A stretch of DNA of 64,000 nt from Prescottella equi (GCF_020171745.1 NZ_JAIVAH010000013.1:434001-498000); one strand, 5' to 3'. Positions 27,062 to 35,945 are shown, counted from the first letter of the stretch. Program-made: numbers and translations. Notes: generated by a model not told the origin, from the letters alone.

Positions 27062-27964
27062 GTGCCGCATTTCGAACTGACCGAGACCCCGTTGTTGTCC
27101 CGTGCCGCCCTGGACCGGGCGGAGGAATTGCGTTCGGACACCGAGGCTCTGCGCGCGGGATGGGCGGAGGCATTGCTGCTGCGGGTCAATCCGCGCGGAC
27201 AGGTGCGGGTGACCGACGGTGAGCTCGTGCTCGAGCCGGCGTCGACGCTGGGTGACGAGCCGGCTCCCGACGCGGTGTTTCTCGGGCTGCACGACGCCCG
27301 CCACGTGTGGGCGGTGCGGGTGCCGGCGATGACCGGTGAACTGGGCGACCTGCGGATGCTCGGCCACCGGCTCGACGAGTCGAGTGCCGGACTGCTGACA
27401 ACGGCTGTGGCGCTGCTGAACTGGCACGACCACGCGGGCTTCAGCGCGATCGACGGGGCAGTGACGGAACCGACGATGGCGGGGTGGTCCCGGATCAGTT
27501 CGAGCACCGGGCACGAGGAGTTCCCGCGCACCGATCCCGCGGTGATCTGCCTGGTGCACGACGGCGGCGACCGGGTGCTTCTCGCGCGTCAGCCGGTGTG
27601 GCCGCCGCGGATGTTCTCGGTTCTCGCCGGATTCGTCGAGGCCGGGGAGTCGCTCGAGACGTGCGTGGTGCGGGAGATCCGCGAGGAGGTCGGGGTGGAC
27701 GTGCACGACGTCCGGTATCTCGGCAGCCAGCCGTGGCCGTTCCCGCGCTCGGTGATGATCGGCTTCTCGGCGGTGGGCGATCCCGCCGCTCCGCTCGAAT
27801 TCGCGGACGGCGAGATCGCCGAGGCCCACTGGTTCACCCGCGAGCAGGTCCGGGCCGCACTCGACGCCGGCGACTGGACGTCGCGGTCGGACGCCGAGCT
27901 GCTGCTGCCCGGATCGATCTCGATCGCGCGGGTGATGATCGAGTCGTGGGCGAAGGTCGACTGA
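27062..27964 (+). CDS. nudC: NAD+/NADH diphosphatase (Nudix)
   Basis: 300 aa. The Nudix box reads GFVEAGESLETCVVREIREE followed by VGV, and the NADH-specific array SQPWPFPRSVM follows 15-20 residues later, which defines NudC. It cleaves NAD(H) to NMN(H) and AMP and can remove NAD caps from RNA. The zinc-ribbon cysteines of the E. coli enzyme are absent: no Cys occurs between ALLNWHDHAG and FPRTDPAVI. GTG start lies 7 nt after a TAGGGT box, so the mRNA is probably leaderless. Confidence 0.93.
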   Translation: MPHFELTETPLLSRAALDRAEELRSDTEALRAGWAEALLLRVNPRGQVRVTDGELVLEPASTLGDEPAPDAVFLGLHDARHVWAVRVPAMTGELGDLRMLGHRLDESSAGLLTTAVALLNWHDHAGFSAIDGAVTEPTMAGWSRISSSTGHEEFPRTDPAVICLVHDGGDRVLLARQPVWPPRMFSVLAGFVEAGESLETCVVREIREEVGVDVHDVRYLGSQPWPFPRSVMIGFSAVGDPAAPLEFADGEIAEAHWFTREQVRAALDAGDWTSRSDAELLLPGSISIARVMIESWAKVD

Positions 27965-27980
27965 CGGGCCGACCGAGGGA

Positions 27981-28232
27981 CTAGAGACCCAGGGCCCGCT
28001 TGACCTGCGCGAGGCTCGGGTTGGTGGCGGTGCTGCCGTCCGCGTACTTCACGGTGGGCACGACGTGGTTGCCGCCGTTGACGCTGCCCACGAACTCGGC
28101 GGACGCGGGATCGAGCTCGATGTCGATCTCGGCGTACGAGATGCCGTTCTCGTCGAGCTGCTTCTTGAGGCGGCGGCAGTAGCCGCACCACGTGGTCGAG
28201 TACATGGTCAGGGCGGGAGCTTCGGTAGTCAC
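27981..28232 (-). CDS. Mycoredoxin-type glutaredoxin
   Basis: 83 aa, thioredoxin fold with the active site CGYC (in STTWCGYCRRLK) and the cis-Pro strand HVVPTVKYADG, plus SVNGGN. This is the mycoredoxin-1 pattern (M. tuberculosis Rv3198A), which reduces mycothiol mixed disulfides with mycothiol as donor. GTG 28232 gives the family's N-terminus; an in-frame ATG at 28286 would add 18 residues with no domain match. It is convergent with nudC (17-nt gap) and divergent from uvrD2. Confidence 0.9.
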   Translation of the reverse strand: MTTEAPALTMYSTTWCGYCRRLKKQLDENGISYAEIDIELDPASAEFVGSVNGGNHVVPTVKYADGSTATNPSLAQVKRALGL

Positions 28233-28339
28233 GGCGCCTATAACACCACGGTCGGTCCGTACTGTTCCCGCGCGGGCGTACGTCACACCGGGGTGGGTGC
28301 GGGCGGCTCGTGTCGGTGCGCCCTGACAGGATGGACGGC

Positions 28340-30502
28340 ATGTCAGCGGATGTCACCCCGGAGCGCACTGGAACCCGGCCCGACGAGGGCCTGGACCCGC
28401 AGCAGTCCGCCGCGGTGCTCGCGCCGCGCGGCCCGGTGTGCGTGCTCGCGGGCGCCGGCACCGGCAAGACCCGCACCATCACCCGCCGGATCGCGCACCT
28501 CGTCGCGGGCGGTCACGTCTCGGCGGGCCAGGTGCTGGCGGTGACCTTCACCGCTCGCGCGGCGGGGGAGATGCGCGGTCGGCTCCGGGGTCTCGGCATC
28601 GGAGGCGGTGGCGCCCAGGTGCAGGCCCGCACGTTCCACGCGGCCGCGCTGCGGCAACTGCGGTACTTCTGGCCGCAGGTGATCGGCGACACCGAATGGC
28701 AACTGCTGGACCGCAAGTTCGCGATCGTCGGGCAGGCCGCGAGCCGCGCCGGTCTCTCCACCAGCACCGAGAGCATCCGCGACCTCGCGAGTGAGATCGA
28801 ATGGGCCAAGGGGTCGCTCGTGGCGCCGGAGGACTATCCGGCGGTCGCGGCCCAGGCTCGCCGCGACATCCCGGCCGACGCCGCGAAGGTCGCCGCCGTG
28901 TACGCCGGTTACGAGGAACTCAAGGCCCGCAACTACGACGGCATGCTGCTCGACTTCGACGACTTGCTGCTGCACACCGCGGCCGCGCTCGAGGAACACT
29001 CGGCGGTCGCCGAGGAGTTCCGCGATCGGTACCGCTGCTTCGTCGTCGACGAATACCAGGACGTGACGCCGCTGCAGCAGCGGGTGCTGGACGCGTGGCT
29101 CGGCGACCGTGACGATCTGACCGTCGTCGGCGACGCCAACCAGACCATCTACTCGTTCACCGGCGCCACCCCGAAGTACCTGCTCGACTTCTCGCGCCGG
29201 TTCCCGGACGCCACCGTCGTGCGGCTCGAGCGTGACTACCGGTCCACCCCGGAGGTGGTTTCGCTCGCCAACCGGGTGATCGGGGAGGCGCGGGGCCGCA
29301 TCGCCGGCACCCGTCTGCAGCTGATCGGGCAGCGGCCGTCCGGCCCGGAACCGACGTTCGCCGAGTACGACGACGAGCCCGCGGAGGCCGCCGCGGTGGC
29401 CCGGCAGATCAAGAAGCTCATCGAGCAGGGCGTCGAACCGGCCGAGATCGCGGTGCTGTACCGCATCAACGCACAGTCGGAGGTCCACGAGCAGGCGCTC
29501 ACCGAGGCCGGTATCCCGTACCAGGTGCGCGGCGGTGAGGGCTTCTTCACACGACAGGAGGTACGGCAGGCGATCAACGCGCTGCGGCAGACAGCCGGAC
29601 GCGACGATCTGCCCGACGGCGCCGATACCGGTGCGTCGCTGGTCACGCTGGTCCGGGCGGTACTGGTTCCGTTGGGGCTCACCGACGTCGAGCCCACCGG
29701 CGCCCAGGCTCGGGAGCGGTGGGGATCGCTCACCGCGCTGGTGACGCTCACCGAGGAGCTGCTCTCGCACGACTCTCAGCTCACGCTCGCGGGCCTACTC
29801 ACCGAGCTGGCGGCACGCTCGGAGGCCCGGCACCCACCGGTCGTGCAGGGCGTCACGCTCGCATCGCTGCATGCCGCGAAGGGACTCGAGTGGGATGCGG
29901 TGTTCCTGGTCGGTCTCACCGAGGGCACGCTGCCGATCATGCACGTGCTCGGCGACTCCAAGTCGCCCGACGACCAGGACGGTATCGAGGAGGAGCGCCG
30001 CCTGCTGTACGTCGGTGTGACGCGCCCGCGCGTGCATCTGGCGCTGTCGTGGGCGCTCGCGCGCAGCGAGGGCGGACGCAAGTCCCGGCGCCGGTCCCGC
30101 TTCCTCACCAACGTGATCCCGGACGATTCGCCGGCGTCGCGGATCGCCCAGCCTGCCCGGTCCACGAAGCAGCGGCCCCGGTGCCGCGTGTGCGGCAAGC
30201 CGTTGCTCGACGCGACCGCGCACACCCTCGGCCGCTGCGAAGGCTGCCCGTCGAACCTCGACCTCGAGTTGTTCGAGGCGCTCAAGGAGTGGCGCCGGGC
30301 GACGTCGCGGGAGATGAAGGTGCCCGCGTACGTGGTGTTCACGGACAACACACTGCAGGCGATCGCCGAGCAGCAACCACAGGACGAGGGCGCGCTCACC
30401 GCAATCTCCGGGATCGGCGCCAAGAAGCTGGAACAGTACGGCGCCGACGTCCTCGCGGTGGTGCGGGGCGAGCGGTCGTCGGCGACGCTGGATCTGACGT
30501 GA
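28340..30502 (+). CDS. uvrD2: ATP-dependent DNA helicase UvrD2
   Basis: 720 aa, superfamily 1A helicase. Walker A is GAGTGKT (38-44), motif II reads VVDEYQDV, motif [16 protein letters not shown], motif [15 protein letters not shown]. After the motor comes a tetracysteine module ([10 protein letters not shown] and RCEGCP) and a C-terminal HRDC domain ([31 protein letters not shown]), exactly the mycobacterial UvrD2 layout in which the tetracysteine module is needed for unwinding. ATG 28340 has AGGATGG just upstream; ATG 28331 is three codons earlier. whiB7 follows, as in mycobacteria. Confidence 0.94.
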   Translation: MSADVTPERTGTRPDEGLDPQQSAAVLAPRGPVCVLAGAGTGKTRTITRRIAHLVAGGHVSAGQVLAVTFTARAAGEMRGRLRGLGIGGGGAQVQARTFHAAALRQLRYFWPQVIGDTEWQLLDRKFAIVGQAASRAGLSTSTESIRDLASEIEWAKGSLVAPEDYPAVAAQARRDIPADAAKVAAVYAGYEELKARNYDGMLLDFDDLLLHTAAALEEHSAVAEEFRDRYRCFVVDEYQDVTPLQQRVLDAWLGDRDDLTVVGDANQTIYSFTGATPKYLLDFSRRFPDATVVRLERDYRSTPEVVSLANRVIGEARGRIAGTRLQLIGQRPSGPEPTFAEYDDEPAEAAAVARQIKKLIEQGVEPAEIAVLYRINAQSEVHEQALTEAGIPYQVRGGEGFFTRQEVRQAINALRQTAGRDDLPDGADTGASLVTLVRAVLVPLGLTDVEPTGAQARERWGSLTALVTLTEELLSHDSQLTLAGLLTELAARSEARHPPVVQGVTLASLHAAKGLEWDAVFLVGLTEGTLPIMHVLGDSKSPDDQDGIEEERRLLYVGVTRPRVHLALSWALARSEGGRKSRRRSRFLTNVIPDDSPASRIAQPARSTKQRPRCRVCGKPLLDATAHTLGRCEGCPSNLDLELFEALKEWRRATSREMKVPAYVVFTDNTLQAIAEQQPQDEGALTAISGIGAKKLEQYGADVLAVVRGERSSATLDLT

Positions 30503-30530
30503 TCGACGATCCGCGGTAAAACCGCAGGTC

Positions 30531-30568
30531 AAAAATAACTTGTGCCGTCTGTTCGGGTTGCATACCCT
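30531..30568 (+). promoter_or_regulatory. WhiB7-type autoregulated promoter of whiB7
   Basis: AAAAATAAC immediately precedes the -35 TTGTGC (30540-30545); a 17-nt spacer leads to the -10 TACCCT (30563-30568). An A/T-rich block next to the -35 element is the known mark of WhiB7-dependent promoters, recognised by the AT-hook of WhiB7 bound to the sigma factor. Start of transcription is expected near 30575, giving a leader of ~425 nt before whiB7. Confidence 0.85.
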
Positions 30569-30640
30569 GGACTGCACGCCACGGGGTAAGACTCGTGTGC
30601 GGTAACTGTCGGACCGAGAAGAAAGGGAGGTGGCAAAACG

Positions 30641-30850
30641 ATGAACGACTGGAACGCAACTGCATTTGCAGCAGCAGCGGCGCGTGCATCGGTGCCCGCA
30701 ATCGCTGGCGCATACCTCCCTGCGGCCGCACCGGTCGCTGCGAGGAACGCAGCCGCCGCACCGCACGCAATCCGTCTGCGCGCAGCAGCAGAAGCAGCAG
30801 CAGCCCCCGCATCCGTGGCCCGGAGTAGACACCGACTTTTCGTTCGGTAG
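30641..30850 (+). CDS. Alanine-rich upstream ORF (whiB7 leader peptide)
   Basis: 69 codons with a very strong ribosome site, AAGGGAGGTGG, 7 nt before the ATG. Thirty of 69 residues are Ala, in runs of three to five, with scattered Arg, Pro and Val; there is no domain or signal peptide. It ends 23 nt before the intrinsic terminator at 30874, as expected for attenuation: ribosome slowing on the ORF would favour an antiterminator fold. Mycobacterial whiB7 leaders have a corresponding uORF, and alanine limitation has been linked to whiB7 induction there. The alanine bias here predicts the same sensing of Ala-tRNA or ribosome-targeting drugs; that is inference. Confidence 0.85.
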   Translation: MNDWNATAFAAAAARASVPAIAGAYLPAAAPVAARNAAAAPHAIRLRAAAEAAAAPASVARSRHRLFVR

Positions 30851-30873
30851 GCACTTCCCGCCCATCCTCTCGA

Positions 30874-30912
30874 GGCCACGGATCGCAACTGCGAACCGTG
30901 GCCTTCGTGTTT
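30874..30912 (+). terminator. Intrinsic terminator/attenuator in the whiB7 leader
   Basis: GGCCACGG (30874-30881) pairs with CCGTGGCC (30896-30903), loop 14 nt, followed by the T-rich TTCGTGTTTCG. It lies between the alanine-rich uORF and whiB7, so it would stop transcription unless the leader refolds. Confidence 0.85.
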
Positions 30913-31000
30913 CGAGCCCCATAGCTCCAGGCCTTCGACCTCGGTTCGTGTGACCACCGAAAGCCGGCGTGAGCCGCGAAACAAAACAGAGGAGAACGAC

Positions 31001-31333
31001 GTGTCTACCGTGACATGCCGAGTACAGAACGAGACCAGCACCGTGTCCGGCGGATTGGCAGTCGTCGACTCGGCACGCCCGGAGCTGCCCTGTCGAGCGG
31101 GAAACCCCGACCTGTGGTTCGCCGAGACACCTGCCGACCTCGAGCAGGCCAAGACGCTGTGCGGACAGTGTCCGGTCCGCAACCGGTGCCTGAGCGCCGC
31201 CCTCGACCGCGCCGAGCCGTGGGGTGTGTGGGGCGGTGAGATCTTCGAGCAGGGGGTCGTGATCGCCCGCAAGCGGCCGCGAGGGCGGCCCCGGAAGAAC
31301 CCGGATCAACGCAAGGCGCTCGTGTGCGCCTGA
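31001..31333 (+). CDS. whiB7: Redox-sensing transcriptional activator WhiB7
   Basis: 110 aa. Four cluster-binding cysteines Cys31, Cys54, Cys57, Cys63 (C-X22-C-X2-C-X5-C), the WhiB turn GVWGGE (75-80), and the AT-hook RGRPRK (94-99) that separates WhiB7 from other Wbl proteins. With its [4Fe-4S] cluster it binds the primary sigma factor and activates intrinsic antibiotic-resistance genes and itself. GTG 31001 has AGGAG 5-8 nt upstream; an in-frame GTG at 30950 lacks a site. Expression is controlled by the promoter at 30531 and the attenuator leader. It sits between uvrD2 and the ABC1 kinase gene, as in M. tuberculosis. Confidence 0.96.
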   Translation: MSTVTCRVQNETSTVSGGLAVVDSARPELPCRAGNPDLWFAETPADLEQAKTLCGQCPVRNRCLSAALDRAEPWGVWGGEIFEQGVVIARKRPRGRPRKNPDQRKALVCA

Positions 31334-31342
31334 CCTGACAGT

Positions 31343-31393
31343 GGCCGAATGTCACACGCGTTCAGTTGAACTGAACCGGTGTGACATTCGGCC
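31343..31393. terminator. Nested perfect inverted repeat between whiB7 and the ABC1 gene (bidirectional terminator)
   Basis: GGCCGAATGTCACAC (31343-31357) and GTGTGACATTCGGCC (31379-31393) are perfect 15-bp arms. Inside is a second palindrome, TTCAGTT-G-AACTGAA (31361-31375). It lies 9-10 nt after each of two convergent genes, which fits a terminator for both, though there is no T-run. It could also be an intergenic repeat family member. Confidence 0.75.
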
Positions 31394-31402
31394 ATCTGGT
31401 GT

Positions 31403-32746
31403 CTATGCGCCGTCGAGACTCTCGAGGGCGTCGGCGTCGTCGGAGAATCCGGGCAGCCACTTGGTGAGGATCGCCATGTACGGCGCGCACGCGTCGAGCT
31501 GGGCGCAGATGCCCACCGAGCCCAGCAGCACCCGGAAGATCATCAGGTATTCGGGTGGCAGGTTGAGGGCACGAGCCGTCCGGAAGTGCGCGCCCGACAG
31601 GTCGGTCGCCGTCCCGGCCGCCCGCTGCAACCACGCACGAGTGAAGTGGAAGGAGTCGGTGCGGATCGGATCGGTGAACGGGCGCAGGTAGTCTGCGATC
31701 TCCTTGTCGGTGACCGTCCGGCCGGGAAGGACGAACCCGTTGGCGCGCAACAGTTCCGTCAGCTCGTCGAAGCGCTCTTCGAGGTTGAGCCGCACCATGC
31801 GGCCGAGCACCGGGGGCAGCCCGTTCGGCATCGGCGCGGTGGCGCCGAAGTCGATGATGCCGAGGCGGCCGTCGTCGTGCAGCATGAAGTTGCCCGGGTG
31901 CGGATCGCAGTGCAGCAGCCCGACGCGGGCCGGGGAGACGAAGTGGAACTCCGCGAGCAGTGCGCCCGCGGTGTTGCGCTGTTCGGTCGTGCCGCCGGTG
32001 ATGATCGCGGACAGCGGGGTGGCCGACATCCACTCGGTGACCACGACCTTGGGGGCGCTCGCAACGACCCGTGGCACCACGAACCGGGGGTCGCCGTGGA
32101 ACGCCTTCGCGAAGGCGCGCTGGTTGTCAGCCTCGATGCGGTAGTCGAGCTCCTCCTCGGTGCGGGCGCTCAGCTCGTCGAGGATCGGCTTGATGTCCGT
32201 TCCCGGCATCACCGACGTGAACAGCCCGGCGAACCGGGTCAGTGTCTTCAGGTCGGCGCGCAGTGCCTCGTCGGCGCCGGGGTACTGGACCTTGACGGCC
32301 ACCTCGCGACCGTCGGCCCACACCGCGCGATGCACCTGTCCGATGCTCGCGGACGCGGTCGGGGTGTCGTCGAACTCGGCGAAGCGCTCGCGCCACTTGG
32401 TGCCGAGTTGCTGGTCGAGGACCCGGTGCACCTGCTTCGCGGGCAGCGGCGGCGCCTCGGCCTGCAGCTTGGTGAGTGCCTCGCGGTAGGGCTCGGCGAA
32501 CTCCTCCGGGATGGCCGCCTCCATCACGCTGAGGGCCTGCCCGAGCTTCATCGCGCCGCCCTTGAGCTCGCCGAGCACGGTGAAGAGCTGCTCGGCGGCC
32601 TTCGCGGTCAGCTGGGCATCGATCTCGTCCCGATCGCCGCCGGCCAGCTTCCGTCCGAAGCCCATCGCGGCCCGCCCGGCGATGCCAAGCGGAATGCTCG
32701 CGAGCTTGGCGGTGCGGGCGGTGCTTCTGCGTGGGATGTCGGACAC
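31403..32746 (-). CDS. ABC1/UbiB-family atypical kinase (Rv3197-like)
   Basis: 447 aa. The ABC1 signature KxGQ motif is seen as GGAMKLGQALSVME, followed by ASIGQVHRA (the Ala-rich loop replacing the glycine loop), the VAIK-like Lys in VAVKVQYPG, catalytic-loop HCDPHPGNF and metal-binding DFGAT. ABC1/UbiB proteins are ATPases or kinases tied to isoprenoid-lipid homeostasis; M. tuberculosis Rv3197 was reported as a macrolide-resistance ATPase in the WhiB7 neighbourhood. GTG 32746 yields the same 447-residue length as that protein. It starts 8 nt after the stop of the ThiF-like gene, so the two form an operon. Confidence 0.9.
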   Translation of the reverse strand: MSDIPRRSTARTAKLASIPLGIAGRAAMGFGRKLAGGDRDEIDAQLTAKAAEQLFTVLGELKGGAMKLGQALSVMEAAIPEEFAEPYREALTKLQAEAPPLPAKQVHRVLDQQLGTKWRERFAEFDDTPTASASIGQVHRAVWADGREVAVKVQYPGADEALRADLKTLTRFAGLFTSVMPGTDIKPILDELSARTEEELDYRIEADNQRAFAKAFHGDPRFVVPRVVASAPKVVVTEWMSATPLSAIITGGTTEQRNTAGALLAEFHFVSPARVGLLHCDPHPGNFMLHDDGRLGIIDFGATAPMPNGLPPVLGRMVRLNLEERFDELTELLRANGFVLPGRTVTDKEIADYLRPFTDPIRTDSFHFTRAWLQRAAGTATDLSGAHFRTARALNLPPEYLMIFRVLLGSVGICAQLDACAPYMAILTKWLPGFSDDADALESLDGA

Positions 32747-32753
32747 CAGACCA

Positions 32754-33647
32754 TCATGGCGGAAGATTCGCGGGTTCGTCCAAGAAGATTGTGGAACGTG
32801 AGCATCCACACCGCGGGTCGCGGGGCCACTCCCGGACCGCGAACCGGTGGGTTCCGAGGTCGATCTCGAGGGTCGCGTCCAGGCTCGCCGGCGCGGGAGA
32901 CGCGACGCGTGACAGCACCAGTTCCAGCTGTCCCAGCGCCACGGCCGCGGTGGCCAGCACCGTTGCCGGGCCGGCGTGACCCACCCGGCCGAGCAGCTGC
33001 GCGGCCACGTGCGGCCACTCCTCGTCGGCGTCGGACCGGGTGAGGTCTGCGCAGCGTAGACAGCTCGTGCTGCCCGGCAAGACCAACGGGCCCACCACGC
33101 CGCGGCCGTCCCGCAGCCGGACGTGCAGGTGCGGAATACCGGCCACCAGCAGCGCGTCCACCAGCCGGGGGTCGACGACGAGGTCGTCGGTGAGAACCAC
33201 GCACAGGCAGTTCCAGGTGGTGACGTCCGTGTCGGCGGTGAAGTGGGTGGATCGGCTGACCCGCGCCGGGCCGACGGCGAGCGCGGTCGAGATCGCGTCG
33301 GCGAGCGGACCGCGCCCGTGCACCCGGATGATCGGGGCGGGATCCGGCGGTGTCGGGGCGGGCCGGAGCACGCCCGCCTCCTCCAGTTCGCTCAGGATCG
33401 TCGAGATGTCCGCGGGCGTGATCCCGTGCTCGACCGCCCGCCACACGACGCCGGGCCGGGACGTGCGGCCGTCGAGAAGCCCCAGCACCGAGATCAGCGC
33501 CTGCGGATCCACCGATGCCGGTGGCGTCAGGATCATCGCGGTCTCGGGATCCCACCCGATCTGGATGCGACCGCTCGGCCGGACCAGGATGGGCAGCCGG
33601 GGATCGAGGACGAGACGTCGCAGGTGCGGAGCTGCTACCGAGGTCAT
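32754..33647 (-). CDS. ThiF-like / TOMM leader-binding-like protein
   Basis: 297 aa. An N-terminal winged-helix-like part (RRLVLDPRLPILVRPSGR, ISTILSELEEAGVL) is followed by a Rossmann-like segment (RVHGRGPLADAISTAL) and a zinc-type site (GSTSCLRCADL, with CGC near the C-terminus). This is the E1/ThiF-superfamily layout often called TOMM precursor leader-peptide-binding protein. No YcaO cyclodehydratase or precursor peptide is nearby, so a peptide-modification role is unproven. It matches the place of Rv3196. It is the first gene of the pair with the ABC1 kinase. Confidence 0.7.
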   Translation of the reverse strand: MTSVAAPHLRRLVLDPRLPILVRPSGRIQIGWDPETAMILTPPASVDPQALISVLGLLDGRTSRPGVVWRAVEHGITPADISTILSELEEAGVLRPAPTPPDPAPIIRVHGRGPLADAISTALAVGPARVSRSTHFTADTDVTTWNCLCVVLTDDLVVDPRLVDALLVAGIPHLHVRLRDGRGVVGPLVLPGSTSCLRCADLTRSDADEEWPHVAAQLLGRVGHAGPATVLATAAVALGQLELVLSRVASPAPASLDATLEIDLGTHRFAVREWPRDPRCGCSRSTIFLDEPANLPP

Positions 33648-33804
33648 GCGCAGACGATCCCATCCCGGGCGCCGTCACCTCGCCGGAAAACGGGGGTTGT
33701 CCACAGGCGGAAACACGCTACGAACAGGTCTTTCGTCATCCCGGACGGATTGCTCCGAAATCCGCGTGCGGTGATGTCGCACCGGGCGGCTAGCGTGATG
33801 GCCC

Positions 33805-34407
33805 GTGACTGGGTCGGAGACGTCGAACAGCGGTGCGCATCCCGAGGTGGAAATTCGCCGCAGCGCCCGCCGGCGGCGCACGGTGAGCGCGCGCCGCGAG
33901 GGCGACAAGGTCGTCGTCTTGATGCCGACCGGGCTGTCGAGGAAGGCCGAGGCGGATCTGGTCGCGGAGATGATCGAGAAGCTCGAGCGGGCGGATCGCC
34001 GCGCCGCGAGTCGCGCCGAGCGCAGCGACGTCGAACTCGCCGAGCGCGCCGCCCGACTGTCCGCGCGCTGGCTCGGCGGTGCGGCCACCCCCGTGTCGGT
34101 GCGCTGGGTGCCGTCGATGAAGACGCGGTGGGCGTCGTGCACGCCGGTGGACGGCACCATCCGCGTCAGCGAACTGCTGCGAACGGTGCCGGCCTACGTG
34201 CTGGATTACGTGCTGGTGCACGAACTCGTGCACCTGTACGTCTCGGGCGGCCACAACGAGCGGTTCTGGCGCGAGGTCCGGCAGTACCCCCGCACCGAGC
34301 GGGCGATGGGCTACCTCGAGGCGTACGCGGTGGTGACGCGGAAGCCCGGATTGCTCGACGGCGACGCCGACGAGTGCGCCGCCGCCGACTTCAGCGTGCT
34401 CGACTAG
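33805..34407 (+). CDS. YgjP-like (DUF45/M48-type) metallopeptidase
   Basis: 200 aa. The zinc site is complete: HELVH (His139-Glu140, His143) and His150 in [30 protein letters not shown] at the N-terminus and RWASCTPVDGTIRVSELL before the active site are the YgjP/DUF45 core. Substrate unknown; family members are cytoplasmic metalloproteases of the WLM/SprT kind. GTG 33805 lies 8 nt after TAGCGT, indicating a leaderless mRNA. The last 4 bp overlap the end of the convergent DUF2342 gene. Confidence 0.88.
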   Translation: MTGSETSNSGAHPEVEIRRSARRRRTVSARREGDKVVVLMPTGLSRKAEADLVAEMIEKLERADRRAASRAERSDVELAERAARLSARWLGGAATPVSVRWVPSMKTRWASCTPVDGTIRVSELLRTVPAYVLDYVLVHELVHLYVSGGHNERFWREVRQYPRTERAMGYLEAYAVVTRKPGLLDGDADECAAADFSVLD

Positions 34408-35834
34408 GCGTCGGACTCGCCGGAGCCGCCCTGCTCGCGGTCCTTCTCCTCGCGCTCGCGCGCCTCGGTCTGCTCGAGCTGCGCGATCGGGTCGTGGAAG
34501 GTGCTCGCCTCGCCGCCACCGAGGATGCGGTCGACGAACGCGGCCGGGTTGTCCAGGTCGGACGAGTCGGGCAGCAGGTCAGGATGCGCCCAGACGCCGT
34601 CGCGGGCGTCCATGCCGGTGTCGGTGGTGAGCCGGTGCCACAGCTGAGCCGCCTCGCGGACCTTGCGCGGACGAAGCTCGAGGCCGACCAGCGTCGCGAA
34701 GGTCTGCTCGGCCGGTCCGCCGGTCGCGCGGCGGCGGCGCAGCGTCTCGGTGAGCGCGGCGACACCGGGCAGGCGTTCGCCGAGTGCCTCGGCGACGACG
34801 GTCTCCACCCAGCCCTCGACGAGCGCGAGCATGGTCTCGAGGCGTTCGAGGGCCTGCTTCTGCTCGGGCGTGGTCTGCGGCTCGAACGCGCCCTGCTGCA
34901 GGATCTTCTCGAGCTGTGACGGATCGGTGAGCGCCGACGGGTCGAGTCCCTGCGCGGCCTCCTCGATCGCGGAGAAGTCCATCTTGATCCCGCGCGCGTA
35001 GTCCTCGACGGTCGCGAGCAGTCGCTGCCGCAGCCACGGCACGTGGTTGTAGAGACGCTGGTATGCGGCCTCGCGCGCGGCGATGAACACGAGGACCTCG
35101 CGGTGCGGCTGTTCGAGACCCTCGCTGAAGGCTTCGATCGCGGCGGGCAGCAGGGCCGCGGTGCCGGCGGGGCCGAGCGGCAGGCCGATGTCGGTGGAGG
35201 TGAGGACCTCCTTCGACAGCTGGCCGAGTGCCTGGCCGAGCTGGGAACCGAACGTGAGACCACCCATCTGGGTGAACATCCCGGCCATCGGGCCGATCAT
35301 GTTGCGGGCCTCCTCGGGCAGGCCCTGCACCCACATGCCGGAGACCTGCTCGGCGACCGGGTCGCACAGCCGCTTCCACGTGTCGAGGGTGCCGTCGAGC
35401 CAGTCGTTCGGGGTCCACGCCAGGGTCCGGGTGGCACCGGCGGGGAGCGTCGTCGCGCCGTCGAGCCACAGTTCGGCGAGGCGGGCGGCGTCGGAGACTG
35501 CGGACGCGGTGCCCTCGCCGATCGGCGTGACCGAGCCGATCTGCTGGCGCGCGAGGTTCTTCGCGATCTCGTAGTTCACGGGGCCGGACTGGTCGCCCTT
35601 GCCCATCGCGCTGCCCATGCCGCTGAGCATCTGCCCGAACTGGGAGAGCATCTGGCCGAGCGCGGCCGGATCGAACCCGGCGCCGCCGGGGCCGCCCGCA
35701 CCGCCCAGGCCGAACGCGCTCGGGTCGAACCCGAACGGCTGACCGGCCGAACCCCCCTGCCCCTCGCCTGCCGAATCCTTCTTACGGTCCGGGTCATCGT
35801 CGGAGTTGGAGAAGCCAAAGGGCAGATCGCTCAT
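34404..35834 (-). CDS. DUF2342 zincin-like protein (Rv3195-like)
   Basis: 476 aa. The N-terminus is a Gly/Pro/Phe-rich low-complexity region (residues ~8-75: PFGFDPSAFGLGG and GQMLSQFGQMLSGMGSAMG), then an all-alpha domain annotated in databases as a zinc-dependent hydrolase/F420-associated family (DUF2342). I see no HExxH; the equivalent helix reads REAAYQRLYNHVPWL, where some family members have REAAH. Catalytic competence is therefore doubtful. The C-terminus is Glu-rich (EREEKDREQGG). ATG 35834 is preceded by TACCGT at 6 nt, so the mRNA is probably leaderless. Confidence 0.8.
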   Translation of the reverse strand: MSDLPFGFSNSDDDPDRKKDSAGEGQGGSAGQPFGFDPSAFGLGGAGGPGGAGFDPAALGQMLSQFGQMLSGMGSAMGKGDQSGPVNYEIAKNLARQQIGSVTPIGEGTASAVSDAARLAELWLDGATTLPAGATRTLAWTPNDWLDGTLDTWKRLCDPVAEQVSGMWVQGLPEEARNMIGPMAGMFTQMGGLTFGSQLGQALGQLSKEVLTSTDIGLPLGPAGTAALLPAAIEAFSEGLEQPHREVLVFIAAREAAYQRLYNHVPWLRQRLLATVEDYARGIKMDFSAIEEAAQGLDPSALTDPSQLEKILQQGAFEPQTTPEQKQALERLETMLALVEGWVETVVAEALGERLPGVAALTETLRRRRATGGPAEQTFATLVGLELRPRKVREAAQLWHRLTTDTGMDARDGVWAHPDLLPDSSDLDNPAAFVDRILGGGEASTFHDPIAQLEQTEAREREEKDREQGGSGESDA

Positions 35835-35945
35835 AGTTCAACGGTACAAGGCGCAGCGGCGCATGGCCCGTGCGGAGATCACGCTCACGGCGAACACCGG
35901 CCGGGGTCCGGCGGTGCACCGAACGGCGGCCTCTATCCTGGCCAG

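Noticed and set aside
33697..33705. TTGTCCACA, a perfect actinobacterial DnaA box
   Set aside because: Single isolated box in a promoter region; no cluster, AT-rich element or dnaA/dnaN nearby, so not evidence for an origin.
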